64,000 nucleotides of DNA from Lachnospiraceae bacterium (lineage in GTDB: Bacteria; Bacillota; Clostridia; Lachnospirales; Lachnospiraceae), in assembly GCA_017463255.1 (NCBI GenBank), contig JAFTPP010000034.1:62001-126000 (forward strand), given 5' to 3'. Positions within the stretch are counted from its first letter, which is position 1. Each line of letters begins with the position of its first letter. The translations under genes were made by a program, and so were the position numbers. Of this stretch, positions 25,767 to 34,656 are shown in pieces. A model generated the notes under the pieces. That model was not told the origin of the DNA, ran no database searches, and was given only the letters and a program-made list of their open reading frames with translations.

Positions 25767-27458
25767 TTAATTTACCGTCATTTTTGAGAAGTCTTCTACA
25801 GAAACAGGTTTTGAATAGAAGAATCCCTGAATCTGGTCGCAATCCATTCTTCTTAAGAACTCCAATTGTTCCTGAGTCTCTACACCTTCTACAACAATGA
25901 TAATACCAAGTTCTTTTGCCATTCTGATGAAGTTAGACATAATAATGTTGGATTTTTCGGAACGTTCTATGTCCTCTGTAAAGCTCATATCAACCTTTAC
26001 GATTTCAACCGGCATTTCCTTTAATGCGTTAAGAGAAGAATAACCGTTACCAAAATCGTCCATTACCACTGTAAATCCGGCTTCTTTTAATTTCTCTACT
26101 GCCTTCATTAACTGGGCTCTATCTGCTGTATAAGCAGTTTCTGTAATTTCTAACTTAAGCATATAAGTCTCTAAACCGTACTTATTAATTAAATCAATCA
26201 GCGTCTGAGCTAAGTCAGGAACAAACAAGTCATTTCTGGAAATATTTACCGAAATCGGAATAATCTTATGTCCTGCCTGCACTTCTTTTTGAAGCATCTG
26301 GCAGGCAAGCTCCCATACATAGCAATCAAGCTTTGTGATATATCCGTTCTTTTCACATAAAGGAATGAAAATTCCCGGAGAAATCATGCCTTTAGTCTTA
26401 TGATTCCAACGCACCAATGCTTCCGCGCTGGCAATTTCATCATTTCTGATATTGTAAATCGGCTGAAGCAGGATACAAATTTCCTTTTCATCCATAGCAC
26501 GCTGAAGATCATTCAAAAGTTCTTGCTCTTCTAACAATTTCTCACGTAATGATTCTGTATAGTAACCAATTCTGGTTAAGTAGTTACCCTTCACAGTCTG
26601 TAATGCCATATCCGCACGGTCACACATGAGAGTAACCGGAACAGATCTATCTACAACCTCATATACTCCGGCATAGAAGGTAACATCATACACGATATCA
26701 ATAGCATTTAATCCGTTTCCTTCTTTTGTTAAGATTCTTTCTACATCATAAGTTCCCTTTGGATAACAACATACAAAGGTATCCCCGGAAATACGTCCAT
26801 AGGTACCGATTCCTTTTAAATCAGCTTCCAACTTAGCAGCAATTACCTTTAGAATCTGGTCACCTATCAAACTACCAAACAAGTCATTAATTACTTTAAA
26901 ATGGCTGATATCAAATCTTGCAAGCAAATAATCCTTGTCAGGATTATCCTCTAACATCTTGGTAGTATAATTACAGAATGCTTCTCTGGTATAGATACCG
27001 GTCAAAGCGTCCTTCTCGATAATGGTCTTCATCTTCTGAATCAGCTTCTTATCCATTTCGATTTCAATCTGCTGTCTCTCATACTGATCCCTTGCTAAAA
27101 CGTTCTGCACACGATGCTGTACAATCTCTACATTATATGGCTTACTGATAAAATCCATGGCACCCATGGATAGCGCCTTTAACTCATTCTCTTCCTGTCC
27201 GTACTGAGTATTAACAATAATCGGAATACTATTGAAATGCGGACTCTTCTTCATATACGCAATTACTTCAAAACCATCCATATGAGGCATGTTTAAGTCA
27301 AGAATAATTACATTCATTAATTGACTCTTTAACACCTCTATGGCAACAAGTCCGTCTTCTGCTTCATAAATATTGTACTTATCCTGGAAAATACCTTTCA
27401 ACACCGCACGGTTTGTCTTACTGTCATCAACTATCAGTAAATTCATTCTTTCTTCCAT
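25767..27458 (-). CDS. Response regulator with degenerate GGDEF and EAL domain
   Basis: About 563 residues. The receiver domain (1-120) has LIVDDS, phospho-acceptor Asp in IILDLNMPH and FISKPYN. A GGDEF-like domain carries SGDTF instead of GGDEF and is probably inactive as a cyclase. The EAL domain keeps EALVRW, SVNISRND, EITETA, DDFGNGYSS and VEGVE, so it likely hydrolyses c-di-GMP when phosphorylated or otherwise switched. The start at 27458 has GAGAGG 7 bases upstream. No kinase is adjacent. With the protein at 5562-7838 it is the second EAL protein in the window whose GGDEF motif is lost. Confidence 0.93.
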   Translation of the reverse strand: MEERMNLLIVDDSKTNRAVLKGIFQDKYNIYEAEDGLVAIEVLKSQLMNVIILDLNMPHMDGFEVIAYMKKSPHFNSIPIIVNTQYGQEENELKALSMGAMDFISKPYNVEIVQHRVQNVLARDQYERQQIEIEMDKKLIQKMKTIIEKDALTGIYTREAFCNYTTKMLEDNPDKDYLLARFDISHFKVINDLFGSLIGDQILKVIAAKLEADLKGIGTYGRISGDTFVCCYPKGTYDVERILTKEGNGLNAIDIVYDVTFYAGVYEVVDRSVPVTLMCDRADMALQTVKGNYLTRIGYYTESLREKLLEEQELLNDLQRAMDEKEICILLQPIYNIRNDEIASAEALVRWNHKTKGMISPGIFIPLCEKNGYITKLDCYVWELACQMLQKEVQAGHKIIPISVNISRNDLFVPDLAQTLIDLINKYGLETYMLKLEITETAYTADRAQLMKAVEKLKEAGFTVVMDDFGNGYSSLNALKEMPVEIVKVDMSFTEDIERSEKSNIIMSNFIRMAKELGIIIVVEGVETQEQLEFLRRMDCDQIQGFFYSKPVSVEDFSKMTVN

Positions 27459-27583
27459 TTGCGTACCTCTCTTTACCACCACATATTAATAGAGACATAA
27501 AAATATTATATCGCTAATGCCCCATATATTCAAGATAAATTGTTACACAATATACAAAAAAAATGACAATTTTCAAAAAAATC

Positions 27584-27623
27584 AAAAAAACTCCTGCAAA
27601 CCGATCTATCCGGAATGCAGGAG
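27584..27623 (-). terminator. Terminator of the hybrid transport operon
   Basis: CTCCTGCA (27591-27598) pairs with TGCAGGAG (27616-27623); seven T follow on the minus strand. Confidence 0.85.
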
Positions 27624-27630
27624 TTTTTTA

Positions 27631-29940
27631 TTACATACTTTCACTTACATAAATGGATGCACGGCTCTGGATACTTCCTGCCACATCTTTGGCAGTCTTT
27701 TGTCCTGTAAAATAAGCCTCTGCTTCTTCATAAATAATATTCATCAAATCCTCATCATGAGAATAAACATGATTCAGTGATTCGATAAAATTCATCATAT
27801 ATTCAATATCTTCATCTGTTGCAGGATCTATGATAATTTCCATATCACCAATCCAGTATGAATCATCATATTCTACCTTTTCGCCATTTTCATCAATCCA
27901 ATATGGTTTTGACTGGGCATCTTCAATGAGTTTATCGTAGCAGCTTCTAAGAATCGGAAAATCATAAATAGATTCACTCTGATACTCTTTGGAAATAAAA
28001 TGACTGATAAACTCCCATGCAGCATCCTTATACTTAGATTTTGCCGAAATACAGAAAGTCTGGTTTGCCATAATAACAGAACCGTTTCCTTCCGCACTTG
28101 GGAAACCGACAAAAGTAATGTCCTCACCAAAATCAGTCTGACGGATTCTCGAATATTGATTCATCTGACCCACATAAGTATGCATGAGCATGGTACTTCC
28201 GTTACGATACTGGGATGCCATGGCATTCCAGTCATAGTTATCCCCGTATATCTCATCCCAATTAATTTCCTTCGGGAAATTATTGGCAAATTCCAACATC
28301 TTTATAAAAGCATCGCTATCAAAATGACATTCCCCTGTATCCCAGTTAATAAACTGATCTCCGGCAAGGTTCATGCTATAGCTTAGGAAAGTATCACGTG
28401 TAATGTTATCAAAAACCTGAGTTCCTTCCGGTTTAGAATTATAAAGTGCCGCTAATTCATCCATGGTCCAACCCTGATCAGGTCCCACATCACTTGTTTT
28501 ACCGGTAACGGTATATGCAAAAAAGCAAATCGGAAGCTGATATAATTTTCCGTTTGATTCAAACGCATCCAGGATATTTTCCAAATAATCCTCACGCTTA
28601 AAATTTTCATCCTTATCAAAGAACTTATTTAAGTCATATAACAGACCTTTGTTCTGATAGTTATTCATGTTAAGTTCACTGTTCGCAATGAGAATATCCG
28701 GCACATTACCTGCAATAATATCACTGTTTAACTGGGCTGAGCCTGATGTATATACATCGCCCTCATAAGAATCATATTGAGAATAATCCCTTACCTCAAT
28801 TCTGTATTTGTCGTTGGTCTTGTTAAAATCGATAACCTGTTTCTTAATGGAATTTTCCAAATAATAGCAGGCAAGGGTCAACACCTTTTTCTCCACAACT
28901 TCTTCCGGTGCCACCTTGGTCATTCTGGAATAGCAACGGTTATAATCTGTGATTTCAAAATATGAAACAATAAATTCCGTATCACTTACCGGGATTATGT
29001 TGTTCACATAGTTTGCAGGTAAGTCTGAATCAATATAATTCATAATCTCAAAAGGCTCTTCATCCCCGAGATTATATCCGTATATTCCCTGATTGTCGGC
29101 AAGATATAAATCATAGGTCTCGCTTGGGTAAGGAGAAAAGTTCCAAGTATTTCCCGGAAGTGTATAAGCATCCGAAAACTTCTTGGTTGCAAAGTCATAA
29201 CGATAATATTCAAGTCCCATATCGCCATACTTGCTGACAATTGCTACATTGTCCTTCATATTATAGATTGTACAGTCAACAAAACTTTCGTCTTTACTGA
29301 TAAGACTTCCGTCAGCAGCCTCCATAATCCACAATCCGTCGGTTGTAACCACTGCAACTTTTCCATCAGGGGTAACGCTTAGACTATTGATATAAAAATA
29401 GTCTTCTGACTTGTAGTAATCATTTAATAAAACAGTCCACACAAGTTTTCCTTGGCCATCATGCTTATTTAAATGATAATACTCATAATACATGTAGTTA
29501 CCGTTCTCATCAATTTCTTCACCCCAGGTATTAGAAATAGAGTACATATTTCCGTTTTCATCTACCGCATGATAATAATAATAAATTTCGCTGGTATCTT
29601 CACTTCCGCTATCCAGATAATATACTACCTTATCACTGCCGTCTGTCTTACATTTCGTCACCTCAAATTCATTAGAAGAGGTATACCAGTATTCACCGTT
29701 TTCATCCGTTCCCTCATCATATGACCAGATATTACGGATAATATAATAAAAATCTCCCTTTGCTAAAAAATGAGAAACTTCATCCCAGTTTTCTACATAA
29801 TCAAGGGATGTCTCTTTAAACACATGATCCTTATCCATAACAGATGCCACGGTTTCTTCTTTACCACAACCGCTAAAAAGAGATAAAACGGTTACGCCTG
29901 TTAATAACGCTGCAATCAGCTTTTTCATTTTCTCTTTCAT
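27631..29940 (-). CDS. Extracellular solute-binding lipoprotein with N-terminal propeller-like domain
   Basis: A 769-residue lipoprotein (signal ending LSLFSGCGK). Residues about 40-340 contain repeated beta-strand units (DENGNMYS, TPDGKVAV) like a beta-propeller. The C-terminal 400 residues are a family 1 solute-binding domain beginning KVLTLACYYLENSIKKQVI. It is paralogous to the proteins at 34657-36951 and 54142-56175, all ending in a KDVAxxIQxRAxIY motif. The ATG at 29940 has GGAGG 4 bases upstream and overlaps the stop of the preceding gene. It is the last gene of a six-gene operon and probably captures an oligosaccharide or other ligand at the surface. Confidence 0.88.
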   Translation of the reverse strand: MKEKMKKLIAALLTGVTVLSLFSGCGKEETVASVMDKDHVFKETSLDYVENWDEVSHFLAKGDFYYIIRNIWSYDEGTDENGEYWYTSSNEFEVTKCKTDGSDKVVYYLDSGSEDTSEIYYYYHAVDENGNMYSISNTWGEEIDENGNYMYYEYYHLNKHDGQGKLVWTVLLNDYYKSEDYFYINSLSVTPDGKVAVVTTDGLWIMEAADGSLISKDESFVDCTIYNMKDNVAIVSKYGDMGLEYYRYDFATKKFSDAYTLPGNTWNFSPYPSETYDLYLADNQGIYGYNLGDEEPFEIMNYIDSDLPANYVNNIIPVSDTEFIVSYFEITDYNRCYSRMTKVAPEEVVEKKVLTLACYYLENSIKKQVIDFNKTNDKYRIEVRDYSQYDSYEGDVYTSGSAQLNSDIIAGNVPDILIANSELNMNNYQNKGLLYDLNKFFDKDENFKREDYLENILDAFESNGKLYQLPICFFAYTVTGKTSDVGPDQGWTMDELAALYNSKPEGTQVFDNITRDTFLSYSMNLAGDQFINWDTGECHFDSDAFIKMLEFANNFPKEINWDEIYGDNYDWNAMASQYRNGSTMLMHTYVGQMNQYSRIRQTDFGEDITFVGFPSAEGNGSVIMANQTFCISAKSKYKDAAWEFISHFISKEYQSESIYDFPILRSCYDKLIEDAQSKPYWIDENGEKVEYDDSYWIGDMEIIIDPATDEDIEYMMNFIESLNHVYSHDEDLMNIIYEEAEAYFTGQKTAKDVAGSIQSRASIYVSESM

Positions 29941-31016
29941 ACTTCCTCCCTTTTTTTCCCTTTCGATTTTATTTTTTTAATGCAAGCATCTTTTCCCATT
30001 ATAATCAGCCCGCCAAGCTTTTTCATCACCCCTTTTAGGGTAAATGTTCTGCGACGCCATAACTTAATCCCCAATACTACAAGCATCACAACAGGAATTC
30101 CGACTAATATAATACGGAATACCAAAAGCATGGCTAATACATCTTCGTAATAACGCGCAATATTCTCCCAATAAGGATAAATAACTGCTTTGGTCTGCAT
30201 AGAACGCTTTCCGAATCCTTTGATTACATTGAAAAGTGACACAGTGGAAAAACGTTCTGTGTTTTCGATGTATTCTGTTTCTTCCTTTGGAACACCAAAA
30301 TTATCTTTGACAGTGTTTAATGCATACTCATCAACAGGGTTTGGCATAACCACTTCATAAGCAGTAATACCTTCACTTGAGCCGTATTTTTCCAAAGAAG
30401 AATATGAAATATATGCTGTACTTCCCGACAGCCCTGCTGCCTTGGCAACCTTAGACTGGTCTCTTTTTGCCACACCTATTATGGTGTGTTCCACTTTGCC
30501 TATCATCACCTTCATACCGGCAATATCATAAGAACCGAACAACTGCCACGCAGCATCTTCATCAATAATAATATAATCCTGCATCAACATGTTGCCGTCA
30601 AAATACGTTCCTGAAAGCAACTCTATGGGATGAAAAAGGAAAAAGTCTCCTCCCACCCCTATGGCATCTACTGTAAGATTTGCCCTACTGTTTGCAATAC
30701 TTATACTCCCGTTTCCGCTATAAGCTGCTACAAAGGCCCTGGCAGGTGAATCTTCGGACCACAAAGATTCCTCCATAAGAATTGACTCTAACTGATAACC
30801 AAAACTTTTTACGGTCATCTCTGACACCTGTGCCTTTGTGGTAAACAAACAACTAATCTGGGCATAGTCACCTTCTTCGTTCCAGCTCTTTGCTAATTGC
30901 TGGTCCTTTAAAGATGATATCATACCATGACTGATTGCGGTTAACACGAAAAACAGTATCAGCGAAACAAATCCTACAATAAACGTAATAATCTGTTTTT
31001 TACTAAACTTTGTCAT
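29937..31016 (-). CDS. MacB-like periplasmic-core-domain protein with two membrane helices
   Basis: A 359-residue protein with one N-terminal helix (FIVGFVSLILFFVLTAIS), a large extracytoplasmic domain like the MacB core (FFLFHPIELLSGTYF, VIIDEDAAWQLFG-like strand order, IIGVAKRDQ) and one C-terminal helix (IILVGIPVVMLVVLGIKLW). A full MacB/FtsX permease has three C-terminal helices, so this is a reduced form. It follows a HlyD-like adaptor by 5 bases (ribosome site inside that gene). No ABC ATPase of the MacB type is in the operon. Its role, perhaps a non-transporting mechanical or sensory partner, is unknown. Confidence 0.75.
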   Translation of the reverse strand: MTKFSKKQIITFIVGFVSLILFFVLTAISHGMISSLKDQQLAKSWNEEGDYAQISCLFTTKAQVSEMTVKSFGYQLESILMEESLWSEDSPARAFVAAYSGNGSISIANSRANLTVDAIGVGGDFFLFHPIELLSGTYFDGNMLMQDYIIIDEDAAWQLFGSYDIAGMKVMIGKVEHTIIGVAKRDQSKVAKAAGLSGSTAYISYSSLEKYGSSEGITAYEVVMPNPVDEYALNTVKDNFGVPKEETEYIENTERFSTVSLFNVIKGFGKRSMQTKAVIYPYWENIARYYEDVLAMLLVFRIILVGIPVVMLVVLGIKLWRRRTFTLKGVMKKLGGLIIMGKDACIKKIKSKGKKREEV

Positions 31017-31021
31017 TCTAT

Positions 31022-32806
31022 TTACTCCGTCAATCTAACCTGTTTACCTGCTTCTACCGGTTTACTTGCTGTAGTAATCACATATTCATAACCATAAAGT
31101 GCTGCCGAAATAGCGGACTGGGTATCATCAGAAGCGATTACCTGTACATCCACTCTTGTGGCAATGTATCTGTTACCTAACGGACTGCTCTTAGATTCTA
31201 CAATCAAAATAAACTTACCGTTACTATCCTCTCTGATTGCGCTGTTTGGAACTGTCAAATCATAGTTAGCACTCTTACCGCCTACAGAAAGTGACATATT
31301 CACTCCTGCTACCACATCACCTGTTAAGGAGCACTGAACCAGACGGTTTTGCTGCGGATTACTCGGGTCCGGCTTAATCGCTGTAACAGACGCCATAATA
31401 TCTCCGTAATACCATGCATTGGAAATTTCAGCAATATCGCCTACGCTGATTTTCTTTGACTGTTCAATTGTCACAGGAAACGTTACCGTAAATCCCTTAG
31501 CAGAATCCTGAAGTACTGCTACCGTATCTCCCGAATAGTATGTATCCCCTGCAGAGTAGTATAATGAAAGCACTGTTCCCGAAACCGGTGCAACCACTGT
31601 TCCATCAGTAGTCTTTGCTTTTAATTCCTCTACTAAAGCTCTTTGTTCCTGTAACTCTTCATATTGACTACTCAAATTAATTTCCGACTGAATATCACTT
31701 AACAAATCAGACAAGCCCTGTTGTGCCTTTGCCAAATCATCCTGGGCATCTGCCAAATCATTCTGGGCTTCTACCAACTGGTGTCTTAAATTACTGATAG
31801 TGGTATCCCTGTTGTCAGTTCCCAATTTATCATTCAATGCCTTAGTAGCATTATCCACTGCAGTCTGACAATTCTTTACAAGACCCTGGGCAGTGGTAAG
31901 GTTTGTCTGAGCATTATAAAGTGAATTCATGGCAAGCTCTAAATTCGTTTTTGTGTAAGTAGCTGCAATATATGCTTCATATGCTGCATCCATCTCATCT
32001 TTTGCTGCTGCCTTAGCATCATCTGTGGAAGACGGATCATTATTCACCACATCATAATTTGCCTTAGCATCATTATAAATAGCCAACTTATCTGCAATGG
32101 CATCATTGGCCTCTTCTACCGAAATACCATATCCATTGGCTACTGACGCACAACTTTCGTAAACATCCTGTCTGTATGCTAATTCTGCCTGGGCATTTTC
32201 CAAATTGGTCTGTGCCGTCTTTAAGGCCGCCTGCTCTGCCGATACGTCCACATAAGTAACTTCCAACACGCTAATCTGATTGGATAAATCGTTTACCTTG
32301 TCCTGATGATTGTCCACACTACTCTGGGCACTGTCTACCTTATCCCTTGCATCTTGCACATCTTCCTGATAATCACTTAACGATGTATCTTCTCCGCTTT
32401 CCACACGGTCAAATACATCACTGCTTATATTTCCTGTAAGAATTGCCAACATATAAGCATTTTCCAAATCCTCCAACGTATCCTGAGCCGTTTTTAATTC
32501 TTCGCTCTCGCTATCTTCTAAGTAAAAGAGAACGTCTCCCTTTTGTACCACCTGACCGACAGATACTGCTACACTCTCAATTTTTCTGCCCTCAGTTGCT
32601 ACCACATTATAAGGGTCGCTGGCTTCCACCATTCCCGTTCCTCTTACTTTAGCGGTAATACTGCCCGGCTGCACATACACAGTTGCAACCTGTGGCAGAG
32701 AATAATTCATAATGGTATTTGAAAAGAATGTTAAAATAAGCATTATAACCAAAAATATAATAGCCACATTCTTTATCCAATTTCTCTTTTTAAATTTATC
32801 GTTCAT
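31022..32806 (-). CDS. HlyD-like membrane-fusion/adaptor protein with long coiled coil
   Basis: About 594 residues: one N-terminal helix, a barrel-lipoyl half (VYVQPGSITAKVRGTGMVEA, VQKGDVLFYLED), about 300 residues of Ala/Asp/Gln-rich coiled coil, the second lipoyl half (VVAPVSGTVLSLYYSAGDTY) and beta-barrel domains with a C-terminal domain. This is the periplasmic-adaptor fold used with MacB-type exporters. Three consecutive ATG codons exist; that at 32806 has GGAGG 8 bases upstream. It lies between sugar-ABC permease genes and a MacB-like gene, an unusual neighbourhood. Confidence 0.87.
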   Translation of the reverse strand: MNDKFKKRNWIKNVAIIFLVIMLILTFFSNTIMNYSLPQVATVYVQPGSITAKVRGTGMVEASDPYNVVATEGRKIESVAVSVGQVVQKGDVLFYLEDSESEELKTAQDTLEDLENAYMLAILTGNISSDVFDRVESGEDTSLSDYQEDVQDARDKVDSAQSSVDNHQDKVNDLSNQISVLEVTYVDVSAEQAALKTAQTNLENAQAELAYRQDVYESCASVANGYGISVEEANDAIADKLAIYNDAKANYDVVNNDPSSTDDAKAAAKDEMDAAYEAYIAATYTKTNLELAMNSLYNAQTNLTTAQGLVKNCQTAVDNATKALNDKLGTDNRDTTISNLRHQLVEAQNDLADAQDDLAKAQQGLSDLLSDIQSEINLSSQYEELQEQRALVEELKAKTTDGTVVAPVSGTVLSLYYSAGDTYYSGDTVAVLQDSAKGFTVTFPVTIEQSKKISVGDIAEISNAWYYGDIMASVTAIKPDPSNPQQNRLVQCSLTGDVVAGVNMSLSVGGKSANYDLTVPNSAIREDSNGKFILIVESKSSPLGNRYIATRVDVQVIASDDTQSAISAALYGYEYVITTASKPVEAGKQVRLTE

Positions 32807-32830
32807 CATCATATCCTCCGATTACACTCA

Positions 32831-33739
32831 TTATCCCTTTACACCACCCTGGTAAGTAATTCCCTTTACAAGATACTCCTCACCATAGAAAAATACTAAC
32901 AGAGACGGAATCATATATATGGTTGCCACCGAAAACGCCAACCCGATTTCTCCTTCATTAATCTTAGAAAGAAATACGGATAACGGATGCATTTCGGCAT
33001 CTGACAACAGAATGAGGGGCTGTTCAACCATGTTCCAATAATCAATAAAAATAAGTATTGCTACGGAACACATACACCCTTTACAAAGGGGGTAACAGAC
33101 CTTTCTGAAAATCTGCCACTCTCCGGCACCATCGATTTTAGCTGCTTCAATTAACGAATTTGGAATCCTTCTCATATACTTGGTAAGCAGATAAACCGCA
33201 AAGGGTGAAAAAATACCCGGAAGCCAAATTGCCCATTTTGTGTCTAATATTTTAAGCCAGTTTGCTACCAGATAATTAGGTACCAGAGTTACCTGATACG
33301 GCATTAACATTAAGATTATGTATGCAAAAAAGCATATTTCTTTTAATCTTCCTCTAAAGCGGGTCAGGCTGTAAGATGCAAGAAGGGCAACCACTAACTG
33401 GAATACCACAATGGGCACTACCAAAATCACTGAATTCCAGAATTTAAGCAAATACTCCGGACTCTTAAACAATACGGTTATGTACTGTGAAAATGACACC
33501 ATATCGGGAATCAGTTTTAAGTTTACCACATCTGAAACGAATATCTTACCGCCGCTTTCACTGGTCTGGAAAATCTTACCGTAATTAGATGAAATCTCCG
33601 ATGAAGACATAAAAGAATTCATAATGGTAAGTATAATCGGCATTAAAAAGATAACCGCAACAACTAACAAAAATCCTGTCGCAATGGTTTTACGCACTGC
33701 TGATTTCATTTTTCTTCTTTTAATACTTGAACTTCTCAT
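32831..33739 (-). CDS. Carbohydrate ABC permease, MalG-like
   Basis: A 302-residue permease with six helices and the EAA loop IEAAKIDGAGEWQIFRKVCY, typical of the MalG/CUT1 inner-membrane subunit. It should pair with the MalF-like protein encoded just before; the stop/start overlap TAATG couples them. The C-terminus (KGITYQGGVKG) matches MalG-type tails. No ATPase is nearby; CUT1 systems in these bacteria often share one MsmK-like ATPase encoded elsewhere. Confidence 0.92.
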   Translation of the reverse strand: MRSSSIKRRKMKSAVRKTIATGFLLVVAVIFLMPIILTIMNSFMSSSEISSNYGKIFQTSESGGKIFVSDVVNLKLIPDMVSFSQYITVLFKSPEYLLKFWNSVILVVPIVVFQLVVALLASYSLTRFRGRLKEICFFAYIILMLMPYQVTLVPNYLVANWLKILDTKWAIWLPGIFSPFAVYLLTKYMRRIPNSLIEAAKIDGAGEWQIFRKVCYPLCKGCMCSVAILIFIDYWNMVEQPLILLSDAEMHPLSVFLSKINEGEIGLAFSVATIYMIPSLLVFFYGEEYLVKGITYQGGVKG

Positions 33740-34632
33740 TAACCTTCCACATCCTTTCCAAAATGATTCTCGGCAATGAAAAGGATACCGATGATTACAA
33801 TCATAACAAGTGACATTAAAATCGCCGCAACCGATAACTTCTGATAATCAAGGGAAGCGAAGGTATTGTTCATATAATGCTGCAACATGTATATGGTGTT
33901 GTACGGGTACTTACCGGTCAAAAGATATACTTCGCGGAATACCTTAAATGAGTTGATTAACGACATAATCGTTACAAACAAAATAGTAGAAGATAAATAA
34001 CGTATCTTAATCTTCATGAATATCTTAAAAGGAGATGCACTCTCTAAACGCGCCACCTCAATGATATCCTTTGGAATACTGCTTAACGCTGCCATAAAAA
34101 GAATCATATTATATCCAAGATTCTTCCATAAAAACAGTAAGACAACTACAATTTGGGCATGCTCTGATTTTAACCAGTCAATCTGTTCCACTCCAAAAGG
34201 CGCAAGCCACTGGTTTACTACGCCGTTATAGTTAAACAATACCTGCCATATCAAAACAATGGATGCCGCCGGAACCATCATTGGACTTAAGAAAAAGGTC
34301 CTAAGCTGACTCTTTAACGGAATCTTACTTTCTAACATAATCGCCAATAACAAGGATAATAAAACCGCCAACGGCACAGCAAGAATGGAAAAAGTAAAGG
34401 TATTCTCTGCTGCCATCTTAAATGCTGCATTATCCATTACCCTCTTAAAGTTATCCAAAAACACAAAATTTTTCGATATAGGATTATCAATAAGTGAGTA
34501 GAAAATAACTACCAAAAACGGTATAAAAAAGAATATCATAACGCCAAGAAAGCTTGGCGCTAAATATAGCGCCGAGCTTACATGTTCTTTCAATGTTAAC
34601 TTTTTCTTTTTACCTTTTTTTATCTTTTTCAT
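33739..34632 (-). CDS. Carbohydrate ABC permease, MalF-like
   Basis: A 297-residue permease with six helices and the EAA loop IEVARLESASPFKIFMKIKI. It follows a solute-binding protein gene by 24 bases with AGGGG 10 bases before the ATG. Together with the MalG-like protein it forms the translocation pore of a CUT1 sugar importer. Confidence 0.92.
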   Translation of the reverse strand: MKKIKKGKKKKLTLKEHVSSALYLAPSFLGVMIFFFIPFLVVIFYSLIDNPISKNFVFLDNFKRVMDNAAFKMAAENTFTFSILAVPLAVLLSLLLAIMLESKIPLKSQLRTFFLSPMMVPAASIVLIWQVLFNYNGVVNQWLAPFGVEQIDWLKSEHAQIVVVLLFLWKNLGYNMILFMAALSSIPKDIIEVARLESASPFKIFMKIKIRYLSSTILFVTIMSLINSFKVFREVYLLTGKYPYNTIYMLQHYMNNTFASLDYQKLSVAAILMSLVMIVIIGILFIAENHFGKDVEG

Positions 34633-34656
34633 GTGATTTTTTCCCCTAAAAACACA

